From NCBI GenBank assembly GCA_964572365.1, contig CAZNFK010000059.1, forward strand, positions 1 to 15,754: 15,754 nucleotides of DNA, in the 5' to 3' direction. Source of the DNA: Salinimicrobium sp964572365 (GTDB lineage Bacteria; Bacteroidota; Bacteroidia; Flavobacteriales; Flavobacteriaceae). Shown here piece by piece: positions 1 to 5,914 of this stretch. The notes beneath the pieces were generated by a model. The model ran no database searches. It was given only the letters and a program-made list of their open reading frames with translations, and was not told where the DNA came from. Position 1 is the first letter of the stretch. Each line of letters begins with the position of its first letter. The position numbers and the translations under genes are program-made.

Positions 1-743
1 AGGATGTTTTCTCCCTGAAAAGCAAACAGCAGTACCAGGGTCAGTAAAAGCGCAAGAATACTCACCGGTTTGAGCCTGGGGAGAAAAGCTGATTGGAACC
101 AATCGCTTCCGTGTTTTCTGATCAACAGGTTGCTTGTAATGATTCCCGCTACCAGGGGAACAACGACATATATAAGGATGCTTAGAATCAAGGTTTCATA
201 GGGCACAGCCACATTGGTTATTCCAAGCAACAGCCCAACAATGGGGATGTAAGCGAACAGGATGATCAGGTCATTGACAGAAACCTGCATCAGGGTGTAG
301 TTTGGGTCTCCGTCTGTTAAATAGGACCATACAAACACCATTGCCGTGCAGGGCGCTGCTCCAAGTATAATAGCTCCGGCAATATATTCTCCTGCCATAG
401 CAGGATCAATAAAGGCTGCGAAGATCTTTGTGAAAAAAATCCAGGCAAAGAAAGCCATGGTGAAAGGTTTTATCAGCCAGTTCATGACCAGGGTAAGGAT
501 GATCCCTTTCGGTCTTTTTCCTACTTTTTTGATACTGGTGAAATCCACTTGTAACATCATAGGATAGATCATCATCCAGATTAGGATTGCGATAGGAATA
601 TTAACCTGGTAAATTTCCCAGGTACTCATTACTTCCATGGCGTCTCCGGCTATGAACCCAATAAAAATTCCCCCTGCAATACAGAAAGCCACCCATAGGC
701 TTAAATATTTTTCAAAAAAAGCGATCTCTTTTTTTTCAGGCAT
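1..743 (-). CDS. acr3: ACR3-family arsenite efflux permease, 3' end outside the window
   Basis: Inner-membrane secondary transporter that exports arsenite (and in some members antimonite). 247 residues are visible from the ATG at 743; the C-terminus lies beyond the left edge (family members are usually about 350 aa). The protein is a string of hydrophobic helices. The segment GAAPCTAMVFVWS at residues 128-140 holds the conserved cysteine (C132) of ACR3 transmembrane helix 4. A second family-typical stretch, SVNDLIILFAYIP, lies at 155-167. It follows the phosphoesterase gene on the same strand with 46 bp between them and no terminator, so the two are probably co-transcribed from the promoter near 1609-1639. 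Family call is firm; substrate is taken from the family. No arsR or arsC is visible inside the window; they may lie further left. Confidence 0.92.
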   Translation of the reverse strand, partial: MPEKKEIAFFEKYLSLWVAFCIAGGIFIGFIAGDAMEVMSTWEIYQVNIPIAILIWMMIYPMMLQVDFTSIKKVGKRPKGIILTLVMNWLIKPFTMAFFAWIFFTKIFAAFIDPAMAGEYIAGAIILGAAPCTAMVFVWSYLTDGDPNYTLMQVSVNDLIILFAYIPIVGLLLGITNVAVPYETLILSILIYVVVPLVAGIITSNLLIRKHGSDWFQSAFLPRLKPVSILALLLTLVLLFAFQGENI

Positions 744-789
744 TGTAATTAAATTTTCTGTTGATTAGTTATTTTCTGAATAATGGCAC

Positions 790-1563
790 CTAATATCCAT
801 TTCTTAAATTTTCAGCATAAGCATTCGGCAGTTTGCTTTCTTCAACTGCTTTTGCCGCTTTTTCAATGTCGTAATCAAACCTGATGAACTCCACCTTGAT
901 ACTCTCCTTGTTTAATATGGATGAATTTTCATCGATCTCAAGGATCACATAACCTCCCCTGGTGTCTTTGTCCTTTGGTTTTCCTATAGATCCCAGGTTG
1001 ATGGCGTGCCTGTAATGCGGATTTTCCTCATCTCCTGAATTCAAGATGCGGTGGTAGGGTTTGTGGGTATGTCCAAAGCAGAGAATGTCTGCATCTGCTT
1101 TTTCGAGTATCCTCAAAAGGCTTTTTTCATCCCGATCCTCAAACAGGTATTCATTAATTTTCCTTGGACTGCCATGAACCAGCAGAAGGTTAAGCTGATC
1201 GTTATTCAGCTGAAATTCCAACTTGATATGAGCGGGTAGATGTCGTAAGTATTGCCGATTTCCTTCAGAGACCAGTTCGTTTGTCAGCAAGATGGAAATA
1301 GCTCCGTTAGCTTTTTCCTCTTCGGTCTTATAAGCGCAGCCGCAGTCATCACTCGACCTCCCTATCCCAAAGTCATAATTTCCCGAGATGGTTGGAATAT
1401 TTCTTTTTCTGATCTCTTCGATCACCTCGTTTGGCCAGATATTGTATCCCACCAGGTCACCGAGACAGTACATGGAATCAATTTCCCTTTTTTCTACATT
1501 CTGAAAAAAAGCTTCCAAAGCCGGAAGGTTCGCATGTATATCACTGAATAAAGCAATTTTCAT
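790..1563 (-). CDS. Calcineurin-like metallophosphoesterase (YfcE/MJ0936-like)
   Basis: 257-aa soluble, probably cytoplasmic dimetal phosphoesterase. All metal-ligand motifs are present in order: D8-x-H10 (SDIHAN), G35-D36 (GDLVGYN), G61-N62 (GNYD), H130 (VHGSP), and H165-T-H167 (FGHTHKP). The NLGSIGKPKD stretch at 189-198 matches the NPGSVG region of YfcE-type enzymes. These enzymes hydrolyse phosphodiesters or phosphomonoesters; the physiological substrate cannot be read from sequence. It is the first gene of the unit leading into the ACR3 permease, with an ArsR-like palindrome in its promoter, so a role linked to arsenic or phosphate handling is inferred from context only. The ATG at 1563 gives a full N-terminus with the first metal ligand at residue 8. 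Confidence 0.9.
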   Translation of the reverse strand: MKIALFSDIHANLPALEAFFQNVEKREIDSMYCLGDLVGYNIWPNEVIEEIRKRNIPTISGNYDFGIGRSSDDCGCAYKTEEEKANGAISILLTNELVSEGNRQYLRHLPAHIKLEFQLNNDQLNLLLVHGSPRKINEYLFEDRDEKSLLRILEKADADILCFGHTHKPYHRILNSGDEENPHYRHAINLGSIGKPKDKDTRGGYVILEIDENSSILNKESIKVEFIRFDYDIEKAAKAVEESKLPNAYAENLRNGY

Positions 1564-1588
1564 AGGTAGTTTTTTTTATTCCAGCAGT

Positions 1589-1607
1589 ATTCTGCACTCG
1601 GCAGAAT
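1589..1607 (-). promoter_or_regulatory. Stem-loop at the predicted 5' end of the phosphoesterase-acr3 mRNA
   Basis: A perfect 7-bp inverted repeat, ATTCTGC...GCAGAAT, encloses the 5-nt loop ACTCG. It lies 26 bp upstream of the phosphoesterase start and immediately downstream of the predicted -7 box, so it would form the first nucleotides of the transcript. It could stabilise the 5' end or be a second protein-binding site. The repeat is seen; the role is inference. Confidence 0.45.
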
Positions 1608-1608
1608 C

Positions 1609-1639
1609 TAAAGATAAATTATATTGCAATATTACAATA
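1609..1639 (-). promoter_or_regulatory. Promoter with ArsR-like operator for the phosphoesterase-acr3 unit
   Basis: On the minus strand, TTG (1635-1637) is followed by an 18-bp spacer and TATCTTTA (1609-1616), fitting the Bacteroidota -33/-7 layout (TTTG, TAnnTTTG). An 18-bp palindrome with a single mismatched pair, TATTGCAATATTACAATA (1622-1639), covers the -33 element and most of the spacer. A repressor bound there would block RNA polymerase. Given the ACR3 gene downstream, an ArsR-family repressor is the natural candidate, but its gene is not visible here. Confidence 0.5.
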
Positions 1640-1691
1640 AATAGAAAAAGTATTGTAGATTTTTAAAAATTATTCAGTGTGAGAAGAAGGT

Positions 1692-1711
1692 TTCAGAATC
1701 ATTTTTCTGAA
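1692..1711 (-). terminator. Possible terminator downstream of the YihY/BrkB gene
   Basis: Perfect 7-bp inverted repeat TTCAGAA...TTCTGAA with a 6-nt loop, about 40 bp past the stop codon of the yihY-like gene. In the minus-strand reading it is followed by a pyrimidine-rich stretch rather than a clean U run, so the call is weak. Confidence 0.3.
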
Positions 1712-1750
1712 CTTCAGATCTATGCTATTTCAGTTAATAGTGATAAACAG

Positions 1751-2638
1751 CTATTTGTAGTGCGAACCTCTATTGAAGGCGAATTTTTCTATTTCGGAGT
1801 TGAGTTCCGCACCCAACAGGATAATAAAACTGCTGAGAAAAAGCCATAAGAGCATAACCACTACAGCTGATATTGAGCCATACACCTCTCCATAACTTCC
1901 GAAGTTGCTAACGTAGTATGAAAATCCCCAGGAGGCGATCAACCACAGAACTGTTGCCAGGAGTGCTCCGGGCAATACCCATTTGAAATTGGGAGTGGGT
2001 TTATCGGGAGCACGTGAATACACCATCCCCAAAAACCAGATCACCACAATTGCGAGTAAGATCCATCTGCCCCAGCCAATAAGTTTTTCAATACCTCCCG
2101 GAAGGCCGAGGGTGCCTACAAGAGCCGGGAAGGCGACAATAAGGATCATACTAAGAATAACCAGGATGATCGCTCCAAAAGTGAATAAAAGTGTCAGCCC
2201 GTTTTGTTTGAAAAACCCGCGCTTATTTTTTGTGTCATATGCAATATCCACCCCGGTAAAAAGCGATTTCGTGCCCTTGTTGGCACTCCATATACTAAAG
2301 AGGATGCTAATGGCCATACTCCATCCAAGAGCAGAGCCAGGGGTTTCCATCAGCTTTTCGATCTGGGTTTTAAGGATCTCATAAGCTTGCTGAGGCATTA
2401 CTCCATAGATTTGAGATAACTGTTGCTGAATGTTTTGCGGGTCCATCGCCAGGCCATATATCGAAATTAATGCGGCAATGGCCGGAAAGATTGCCAAAAA
2501 GGCGTAAAAAGCGACCCCGGCTGAAACTATGGACACATTATTTTCTCCTATTTCATCTTTAACCTTTAAAACGATCTTTTTCCATCCCGAAAATGGGATC
2601 TTTGAAGGTTTTGCTACCTGTGGTGGGTTCTTATGCAT
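1751..2638 (-). CDS. YihY/BrkB-family (UPF0761) inner-membrane protein
   Basis: 295-aa multi-pass membrane protein of the YihY/virulence factor BrkB family (older name RNase BN, now regarded as a misassignment). The family signature is clear: SAGVAFYAFLAIFPAI at 39-54 leads into the first helix. Further hydrophobic segments lie near 104-118, 148-174, 190-207, 220-240 and 256-276. The typical SYGEVYGS motif sits at 248-255 and GAELN at 276-280. The biochemical function of the family is not settled. I chose the ATG at 2638. The frame also extends upstream to a TTG at 2689, adding 17 residues, but the ATG has GGAAAT just ahead and gives the usual short charged N-terminus. It lies 107 bp downstream of the antiporter gene on the same strand. 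Confidence 0.87.
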   Translation of the reverse strand: MHKNPPQVAKPSKIPFSGWKKIVLKVKDEIGENNVSIVSAGVAFYAFLAIFPAIAALISIYGLAMDPQNIQQQLSQIYGVMPQQAYEILKTQIEKLMETPGSALGWSMAISILFSIWSANKGTKSLFTGVDIAYDTKNKRGFFKQNGLTLLFTFGAIILVILSMILIVAFPALVGTLGLPGGIEKLIGWGRWILLAIVVIWFLGMVYSRAPDKPTPNFKWVLPGALLATVLWLIASWGFSYYVSNFGSYGEVYGSISAVVVMLLWLFLSSFIILLGAELNSEIEKFAFNRGSHYK

Positions 2639-2745
2639 ATTTCCGGGTCGTTTCTCTCTAAAATAAAAAAAAGAAAAGCGGCTTGCCAATAGTCTCTACT
2701 AAACAATTGTTAAGAGTGGGACTACAGGGGATCGATACATTTTGA

Positions 2746-3996
2746 TCAGGGTTTTTTGCTGAGATCTCCTTTTCTTCGGAAGTAATCCATCGCAGAAGGA
2801 GCTGTGAGTCCGTGAAGGATGATCGAGATCAGAATAATGTAGGCCGTAATTGAGTAAAGTTCATTTTTAAACTCGAAACCATCAAACTGCACCATTGCCC
2901 ATGAAAGGTAAAAAACCGAACCGATTCCTCTTATCCCGAAAAAGCTGATCGCGAACTTGCTCCTTTTGGACTCCTTTACTCCTGCGAGGGCGAGCAGTCC
3001 GGCCAGGGGTCTAATTAGCAACACAAACACAAAAGCAAATAGAATTCCTCTCCAGTCGGTAAGGGTGAGCATCCCATTCATGATAGAGCCTCCAAACAGG
3101 ATGATCCATACTACCAGCAGCAAGTGTTCTACTTCATGGACAAAATCATGTAACTTCTTTTTGTAATCTCCGCTTACCTTTTCATAGTACCTAAGGCTGA
3201 ACCCGGCAAAGAAAACAGCGAGGAAACCATAACCGTGCAGCAACTCGCTAATTCCGTAGGTGGTAATGGTAAGGGAGAGGGCCAGGAAACCTACAAAGGT
3301 TTCAACGCCGGTGTACTTATACAGCCTGTCCAGGAGAAAACCTATTAGCCGGCCAATGGCAAGACCTATAATAATTCCCAGGAAGATCTTCAGAAAAAAT
3401 TTGTCCCATAACCAGTCAGTAAAATTAAAGGCTGCCCATGAACCGGCCTGTGCCACCAAGACCGCGAGGTAAGAAAAAGGATAAGCGATCCCGTCATTTA
3501 AACCGGCTTCGGCTGTTAGGGAAAACCGAATATTGTTTTCATCCTCCTCTTGATCCATAGGGTCCTTCAGCTGAACTTCAGCCGCCAGGACGGGATCTGT
3601 GGGTGCCAGTACGGCTGCCAGTAAGAGGCTGGAAGGTACACTTAAAACGAGAAAATATTTCCCCAGTAAATATGCAGAAATCATACATATTGGCATGGTG
3701 ATAAATACCAGTAGCAAAGGTTTTTTCCAGGAACTCCAGCTGTAGTGCTCTCCTATTTTTAAACCTGCACCCATAAGAGAGATGATCACAATGATCTCTG
3801 AAAAATACATGAGCCATTGATCATTCCATAAAGGGTCTGGCCATAAAAGGGGGATGTCTACAGAGAATAGCAGGAAACCCACTAATAACAAAATTATTGG
3901 CGAACTTATCTTGATCTTTTGAGAAAGGGATGGAAGCCAGGCCATGATTAAGGTGGCGAGGCCCAGTCCGGCCAGGATAAGATAATGGTCAGTCAT
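2746..3996 (-). CDS. CPA1-family Na+/H+ (cation/proton) antiporter, NhaP-like
   Basis: 416-aa polytopic inner-membrane antiporter that exchanges Na+ (or another monovalent cation) for protons. About 12-13 hydrophobic segments fill the chain. The two diagnostic CPA1 motifs are visible: T133-D134-P135 in LAPTDPVLAAE, and N167-D168 in AGLNDGIAYPF, the electroneutral 'ND' ion-binding pair. Conserved positives occur at R329 (IRPLAG) and in GIRGIGSVFYL at 354-364. There is no C-terminal TrkA_C or cyclic-nucleotide domain, so this is the short form. The gene is divergent from the S24 repressor; a TATCTTTT sequence near 4050 on the minus strand could be its -7 box. A role in salt or pH homeostasis, as expected for a marine bacterium, is inferred. 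Confidence 0.9.
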   Translation of the reverse strand: MTDHYLILAGLGLATLIMAWLPSLSQKIKISSPIILLLVGFLLFSVDIPLLWPDPLWNDQWLMYFSEIIVIISLMGAGLKIGEHYSWSSWKKPLLLVFITMPICMISAYLLGKYFLVLSVPSSLLLAAVLAPTDPVLAAEVQLKDPMDQEEDENNIRFSLTAEAGLNDGIAYPFSYLAVLVAQAGSWAAFNFTDWLWDKFFLKIFLGIIIGLAIGRLIGFLLDRLYKYTGVETFVGFLALSLTITTYGISELLHGYGFLAVFFAGFSLRYYEKVSGDYKKKLHDFVHEVEHLLLVVWIILFGGSIMNGMLTLTDWRGILFAFVFVLLIRPLAGLLALAGVKESKRSKFAISFFGIRGIGSVFYLSWAMVQFDGFEFKNELYSITAYIILISIILHGLTAPSAMDYFRRKGDLSKKP

Positions 3997-4071
3997 AGGT
4001 ATTAAAAATAGGATTTTTCATTATTGACCTGTGCTGAATAAGAGTTAAAAAGATAAGAAAGTTTATAATTA

Positions 4072-4123
4072 TGGAGTATATCCAATTAATGAGAAGGAAT
4101 ATTTCCTAAAAAAGCTATATTTG
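4072..4123 (+). promoter_or_regulatory. Promoter and possible self-operators of the S24 repressor gene
   Basis: TATATTTG (4116-4123) is a perfect TAnnTTTG -7 box, ending 3 nt before the ATG at 4127. No convincing -33 TTTG is present at the usual distance. Two small dyads lie upstream: AGGAA-tat-TTCCT (4095-4107), inside the -33/-7 spacer, and TGGA-gtata-TCCA (4072-4084). Both have GGA...TCC arms and could bind the repressor itself. Predicted transcription would begin at or within a few bases of the start codon. Confidence 0.45.
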
Positions 4124-4126
4124 TGT

Positions 4127-4894
4127 ATGGGAACAGATGTATCAATAGAAGTTAAGCGTTTCAAACAGGTTAGGGATGAACATGGTTTCACCCAGGCCGA
4201 TTTCGCAAAATTACTGGGAATCAAGAACTCCACAGCCGATATTGAACGAGGCAGAACTAAGTTGTCGGGAAAAATAGTCGCTGAATTGCTGCGGCAGTTT
4301 GGGATCAATCCTTTGTGGCTTTTTGGGGAAAGCAATCAAAAATTCCTTCAGGTAAGCCAGGGTGATGTGAGTCCTAAAGTCATCAGTCTTAATTCAGCCG
4401 AGAATGAAAATATTGTACTGGTAAATGTAAAAGCTGCCGCCGGTTATCCTCATAACGTACAGGATGTGGACTGGTACCAGCAGTTACCTGCCTTTGACCT
4501 TCCATTGCCCGAATTTAGAAATGCCACCCACAGGGGGTTCCAGATCGAGGGAGACAGCATGTTACCTAATTACAGACCCGGAGAATGGGTGTTGGGAAAA
4601 GCCGTTCCTACTATTGAAGAAGCGAACAACAACAGGGTTCATGTAGTGGTACTATATGATTCTGTATTGGTGAAGAAGCTGCAAAAATTACCCGATCCTT
4701 CCAAGCTGCTGTTGATCTCCTTAAATGAGGAATACTTGCCTATTGAAGTAAATGTGAATGACATACAGGAACTGTGGCAGGTGAACAGCAAACTCACCTT
4801 TAACCTGGATGCTCCTTCAGAAAGCGGATTATTACGGCAATTGCAGCAGTCTATGGATGAGCTTAAAAGTGAATTTAAAACATTGAAAAAATAA
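4127..4894 (+). CDS. LexA/CI-like repressor: XRE helix-turn-helix plus S24 autoprotease domain
   Basis: 255-aa transcription regulator. Residues 8-67 form an XRE helix-turn-helix (FTQADFAKLLGIKNSTADIERG) and 95-225 a peptidase S24 domain. The catalytic serine is S144 (IEGDSMLPNY), and K183 (VLVKKL) is the likely lysine, 39 residues later. VKAAAGYPHN holds an Ala105-Gly106 pair at the place where LexA, UmuD and lambda CI cut themselves. In those proteins, RecA-ssDNA triggers cleavage and loss of repression. Residues 231-255 form a short charged helix. The ATG at 4127 is preferred over the in-frame TTG at 4121, because the latter overlaps the predicted -7 box. No phage genes adjoin it, so its regulon is unknown; the DNA it controls could be its own promoter or the divergent antiporter. 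Confidence 0.88.
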   Translation: MGTDVSIEVKRFKQVRDEHGFTQADFAKLLGIKNSTADIERGRTKLSGKIVAELLRQFGINPLWLFGESNQKFLQVSQGDVSPKVISLNSAENENIVLVNVKAAAGYPHNVQDVDWYQQLPAFDLPLPEFRNATHRGFQIEGDSMLPNYRPGEWVLGKAVPTIEEANNNRVHVVVLYDSVLVKKLQKLPDPSKLLLISLNEEYLPIEVNVNDIQELWQVNSKLTFNLDAPSESGLLRQLQQSMDELKSEFKTLKK

Positions 4895-4922
4895 GAAACG
4901 GCCTGAGATATCAGGCCGTTTC
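4895..4922. terminator. Strong bidirectional terminator hairpin
   Basis: Perfect 12-bp stem GAAACGGCCTGA / TCAGGCCGTTTC with a 4-nt GATA loop, starting the base after the repressor stop codon. On the minus strand it is followed by TTATTTTTT, making a textbook terminator for the small lipoprotein genes arriving from the right. On the plus strand it also stops the repressor transcript, with the UUU inside the stem. Confidence 0.8.
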
Positions 4923-4945
4923 TCAAGATCCAAAGGGATCTTGGG
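4922..4945. terminator. Second hairpin abutting the first
   Basis: Perfect 8-bp stem CAAGATCC / GGATCTTG (4924-4931, 4936-4943) with a 4-nt loop AAAG, extendable by a G-U and a C-G pair. It is stacked directly against the 12-bp hairpin, between the convergent repressor and lipoprotein genes. It may reinforce termination or protect 3' ends. No U tract follows in either direction. Confidence 0.5.
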
Positions 4946-4966
4946 TTGGTCGGTTAGTATGCGGTT

Positions 4967-5131
4967 CTACATATCGTCGTTTCCTTCGATACCTGTATTT
5001 TCACCTACTTCTTCTACGCCTTCCTCTACCGCTTCACCGGTCTCTTCGGCTGCTTCCTGGGTTTCTCTACAGGAAACAAGCGAAGTGGAAAGGGCAAAGG
5101 AAAAGAATAATAAAAAAATATACTTCTTCAT
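4967..5131 (-). CDS. Small acidic lipoprotein (54 aa), member 1 of a four-gene cluster
   Basis: A 54-residue protein, ATG at 5131 and TAG at 4967-4969. MKKY then a hydrophobic stretch ends in the lipobox LVSC (C21), a signal for lipoprotein signal peptidase. The mature part is about 34 residues with roughly 13 Glu/Asp and one Arg. It begins C-R-E-T and continues as a run of Glu with Ala, Val and Gly at 3-4 residue spacing (EEGVEEVGE), so it could form an amphipathic or coiled helix. It starts 39 bp after the 59-aa lipoprotein gene and is probably co-transcribed with it. The strong terminator at 4895-4922 follows. Function unknown. The opposite strand is open but Ser-rich, which is the antisense of Glu codons. 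Confidence 0.8.
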   Translation of the reverse strand: MKKYIFLLFFSFALSTSLVSCRETQEAAEETGEAVEEGVEEVGENTGIEGNDDM

Positions 5132-5170
5132 AATTCAGTTTTAGGATTATTACATAAGAAGAAAGGAGGT

Positions 5171-5350
5171 TTACATGTCATCATCCATATCGTCTTCGAT
5201 GTCTTCTACTTCATCTTCGATTTCATCACCCATCTCATCCATCTCTTCATTCATTTCCATGTCATCTGCTTCTTTTTCTGTTTCACGACAGGAAATAAAA
5301 GATGAACTTACTGTAAATAAAAGGGCAAATAATAAAATTAACTTTTTCAT
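5171..5350 (-). CDS. Small, extremely acidic lipoprotein (59 aa), member 2
   Basis: 59 residues, ATG at 5350, TAA at 5171-5173. The signal peptide ends in the lipobox FISC (C21), again followed by R-E-T. Of the 38 residues after the cysteine about 23 are Asp or Glu, with Met or Ile at 3-4 residue intervals (EEMDEMGDEIEDEVEDIEDDMDDD) and only two basic residues. Its signal region is nearly the same as that of the 204-aa EF-hand lipoprotein upstream: both read ILLF, LFT, SSSF, then Cys and EKE. Predicted membrane-anchored, probably in the outer membrane; cation binding by the acidic tail is possible but not shown. It has its own perfect -7 box at 5380-5387. Confidence 0.82.
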   Translation of the reverse strand: MKKLILLFALLFTVSSSFISCRETEKEADDMEMNEEMDEMGDEIEDEVEDIEDDMDDDM

Positions 5351-5379
5351 TTTTTTACGGTTTTAAAGGTTAGCACTAT

Positions 5380-5387
5380 CAAATTTA
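5380..5387 (-). promoter_or_regulatory. -7 promoter box of the 59-aa/54-aa lipoprotein unit
   Basis: The minus strand reads TAAATTTG, an exact TAnnTTTG, 29 bp upstream of the 59-aa gene's ATG. A clear -33 TTTG is not present at the usual 19-21 bp; GTTAAC lies in that area. Confidence 0.5.
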
Positions 5388-5459
5388 AAGAAAGTATCTG
5401 TTTGTTAACCTTTTAACTGCTAAAATTTTCATAAAGTAGCCTTAAGGTAAGGAACTGTC

Positions 5460-5482
5460 ATTCCTGATTAAGCTTCAGGAAT
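5460..5482 (-). terminator. Hairpin at the 3' end of the 77-aa lipoprotein gene
   Basis: Perfect 8-bp stem ATTCCTGA / TCAGGAAT with a 7-nt loop; its right arm overlaps the last base of the stop codon. No U run follows on the minus strand, so it is a hairpin of terminator-like position but weak composition. Confidence 0.4.
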
Positions 5483-5715
5483 TAATTGTCGTCTCCGATC
5501 TTTTCGATCTCTTCATTCACTTCTTCATTTACTTCTTTGTCGACCTCTTTGGCTGTTCTTTCCAGAATGCCTTCTCGGTCTTCTTCTACTGTTTCTTTTT
5601 CTACTTCAACTTCTTCAACTTCGCGCACTACTCTTTCTTCTCTTACCGTTTCTCTACAAGAAGTAAAGAATATTGTGGCAACAGCCAGTAGGGCAAACAG
5701 TTTTGTAATTTTCAT
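5482..5715 (-). CDS. Small charged lipoprotein (77 aa), member 3
   Basis: 77 residues with a lipobox FTSC (C20) followed, as in members 1 and 2, by R-E-T. The mature 58-residue part is almost all charged residues plus Val and Ile: VREERVVREVEEVEVEKE, then EEVNEEVNEEIEKIG. This one mixes Arg and Lys with Glu, so it is less acidic than its neighbours, and the spacing of Val/Ile suggests a long amphipathic helix or coiled coil. It lies 131 bp upstream of the 59-aa gene and 199 bp downstream of the EF-hand gene, on the same strand. A weak -7 (TACCTTGG, 5745-5752) precedes it. No named family recognised; predicted membrane-tethered in the periplasm or on the surface. Confidence 0.85.
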   Translation of the reverse strand: MKITKLFALLAVATIFFTSCRETVREERVVREVEEVEVEKETVEEDREGILERTAKEVDKEVNEEVNEEIEKIGDDN

Positions 5716-5864
5716 TGTTTTATAGTTTTGGGTTTTCTAATCAGCCAAGGTAGCCATTTTCTATTGCTGCTGCTTCAAGTTTGGGAGTATTTTAGGAGAA
5801 TATCTGAAATAATGTCAAAAAAAATAGTGTTTTCGATATAATTTTACATTTTATTAAAATAAAA

Positions 5865-5885
5865 GCCATCCTTTTAAGGGATGGC
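5865..5885 (-). terminator. Intrinsic terminator of the EF-hand lipoprotein gene
   Basis: Stem GCCATCC / GGATGGC (7 bp, extendable past a bulge with CTT/AAG) followed on the minus strand by TTTTATTTT. It lies 29 bp after the stop codon, so the 77-aa gene downstream is probably transcribed from its own promoter. Confidence 0.75.
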
Positions 5886-5914
5886 CTGTTAGGTAGATGA
5901 TAAGCGAATATTTT

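Noticed and set aside
346..567. 73-aa plus-strand ORF inside the ACR3 gene
   Set aside because: Antisense shadow of a well-conserved transporter; no start context or domain.
2702..2711. AACAATTGTT palindrome upstream of the YihY/BrkB gene as an operator
   Set aside because: A 10-bp AT-rich palindrome is expected by chance at this composition and has no second copy nearby.
3578..3817. 79-aa minus-strand ORF inside the antiporter gene
   Set aside because: Different frame of a conserved CPA1 gene including its TDP motif; no independent support.
4127..4894. Prophage marker or integrated element around the CI-like repressor
   Set aside because: No integrase, att-like direct repeats, Cro-like partner or phage genes lie nearby; neighbours are ordinary chromosomal genes.
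4941..5144. Plus-strand Ser/Pro-rich ORF
   Set aside because: Antisense of the 54-aa acidic lipoprotein; also overlaps the terminator hairpins. No family features.
5175..5366. Plus-strand ORF of Ser-rich protein with a perfect Shine-Dalgarno-like AAGGAGGT four bases upstream
   Set aside because: It is the antisense of the Asp/Glu/Met-rich 59-aa lipoprotein, whose codons read as Ser on the other strand. Bacteroidota make little use of Shine-Dalgarno sites, and the minus-strand gene has signal peptide, lipobox and promoter.
5486..5725. Plus-strand Ser/Thr-rich ORF opposite the 77-aa lipoprotein
   Set aside because: Low-complexity mirror of Glu-rich codons; the minus frame has a proper lipoprotein signal and the RET motif shared with its neighbours.
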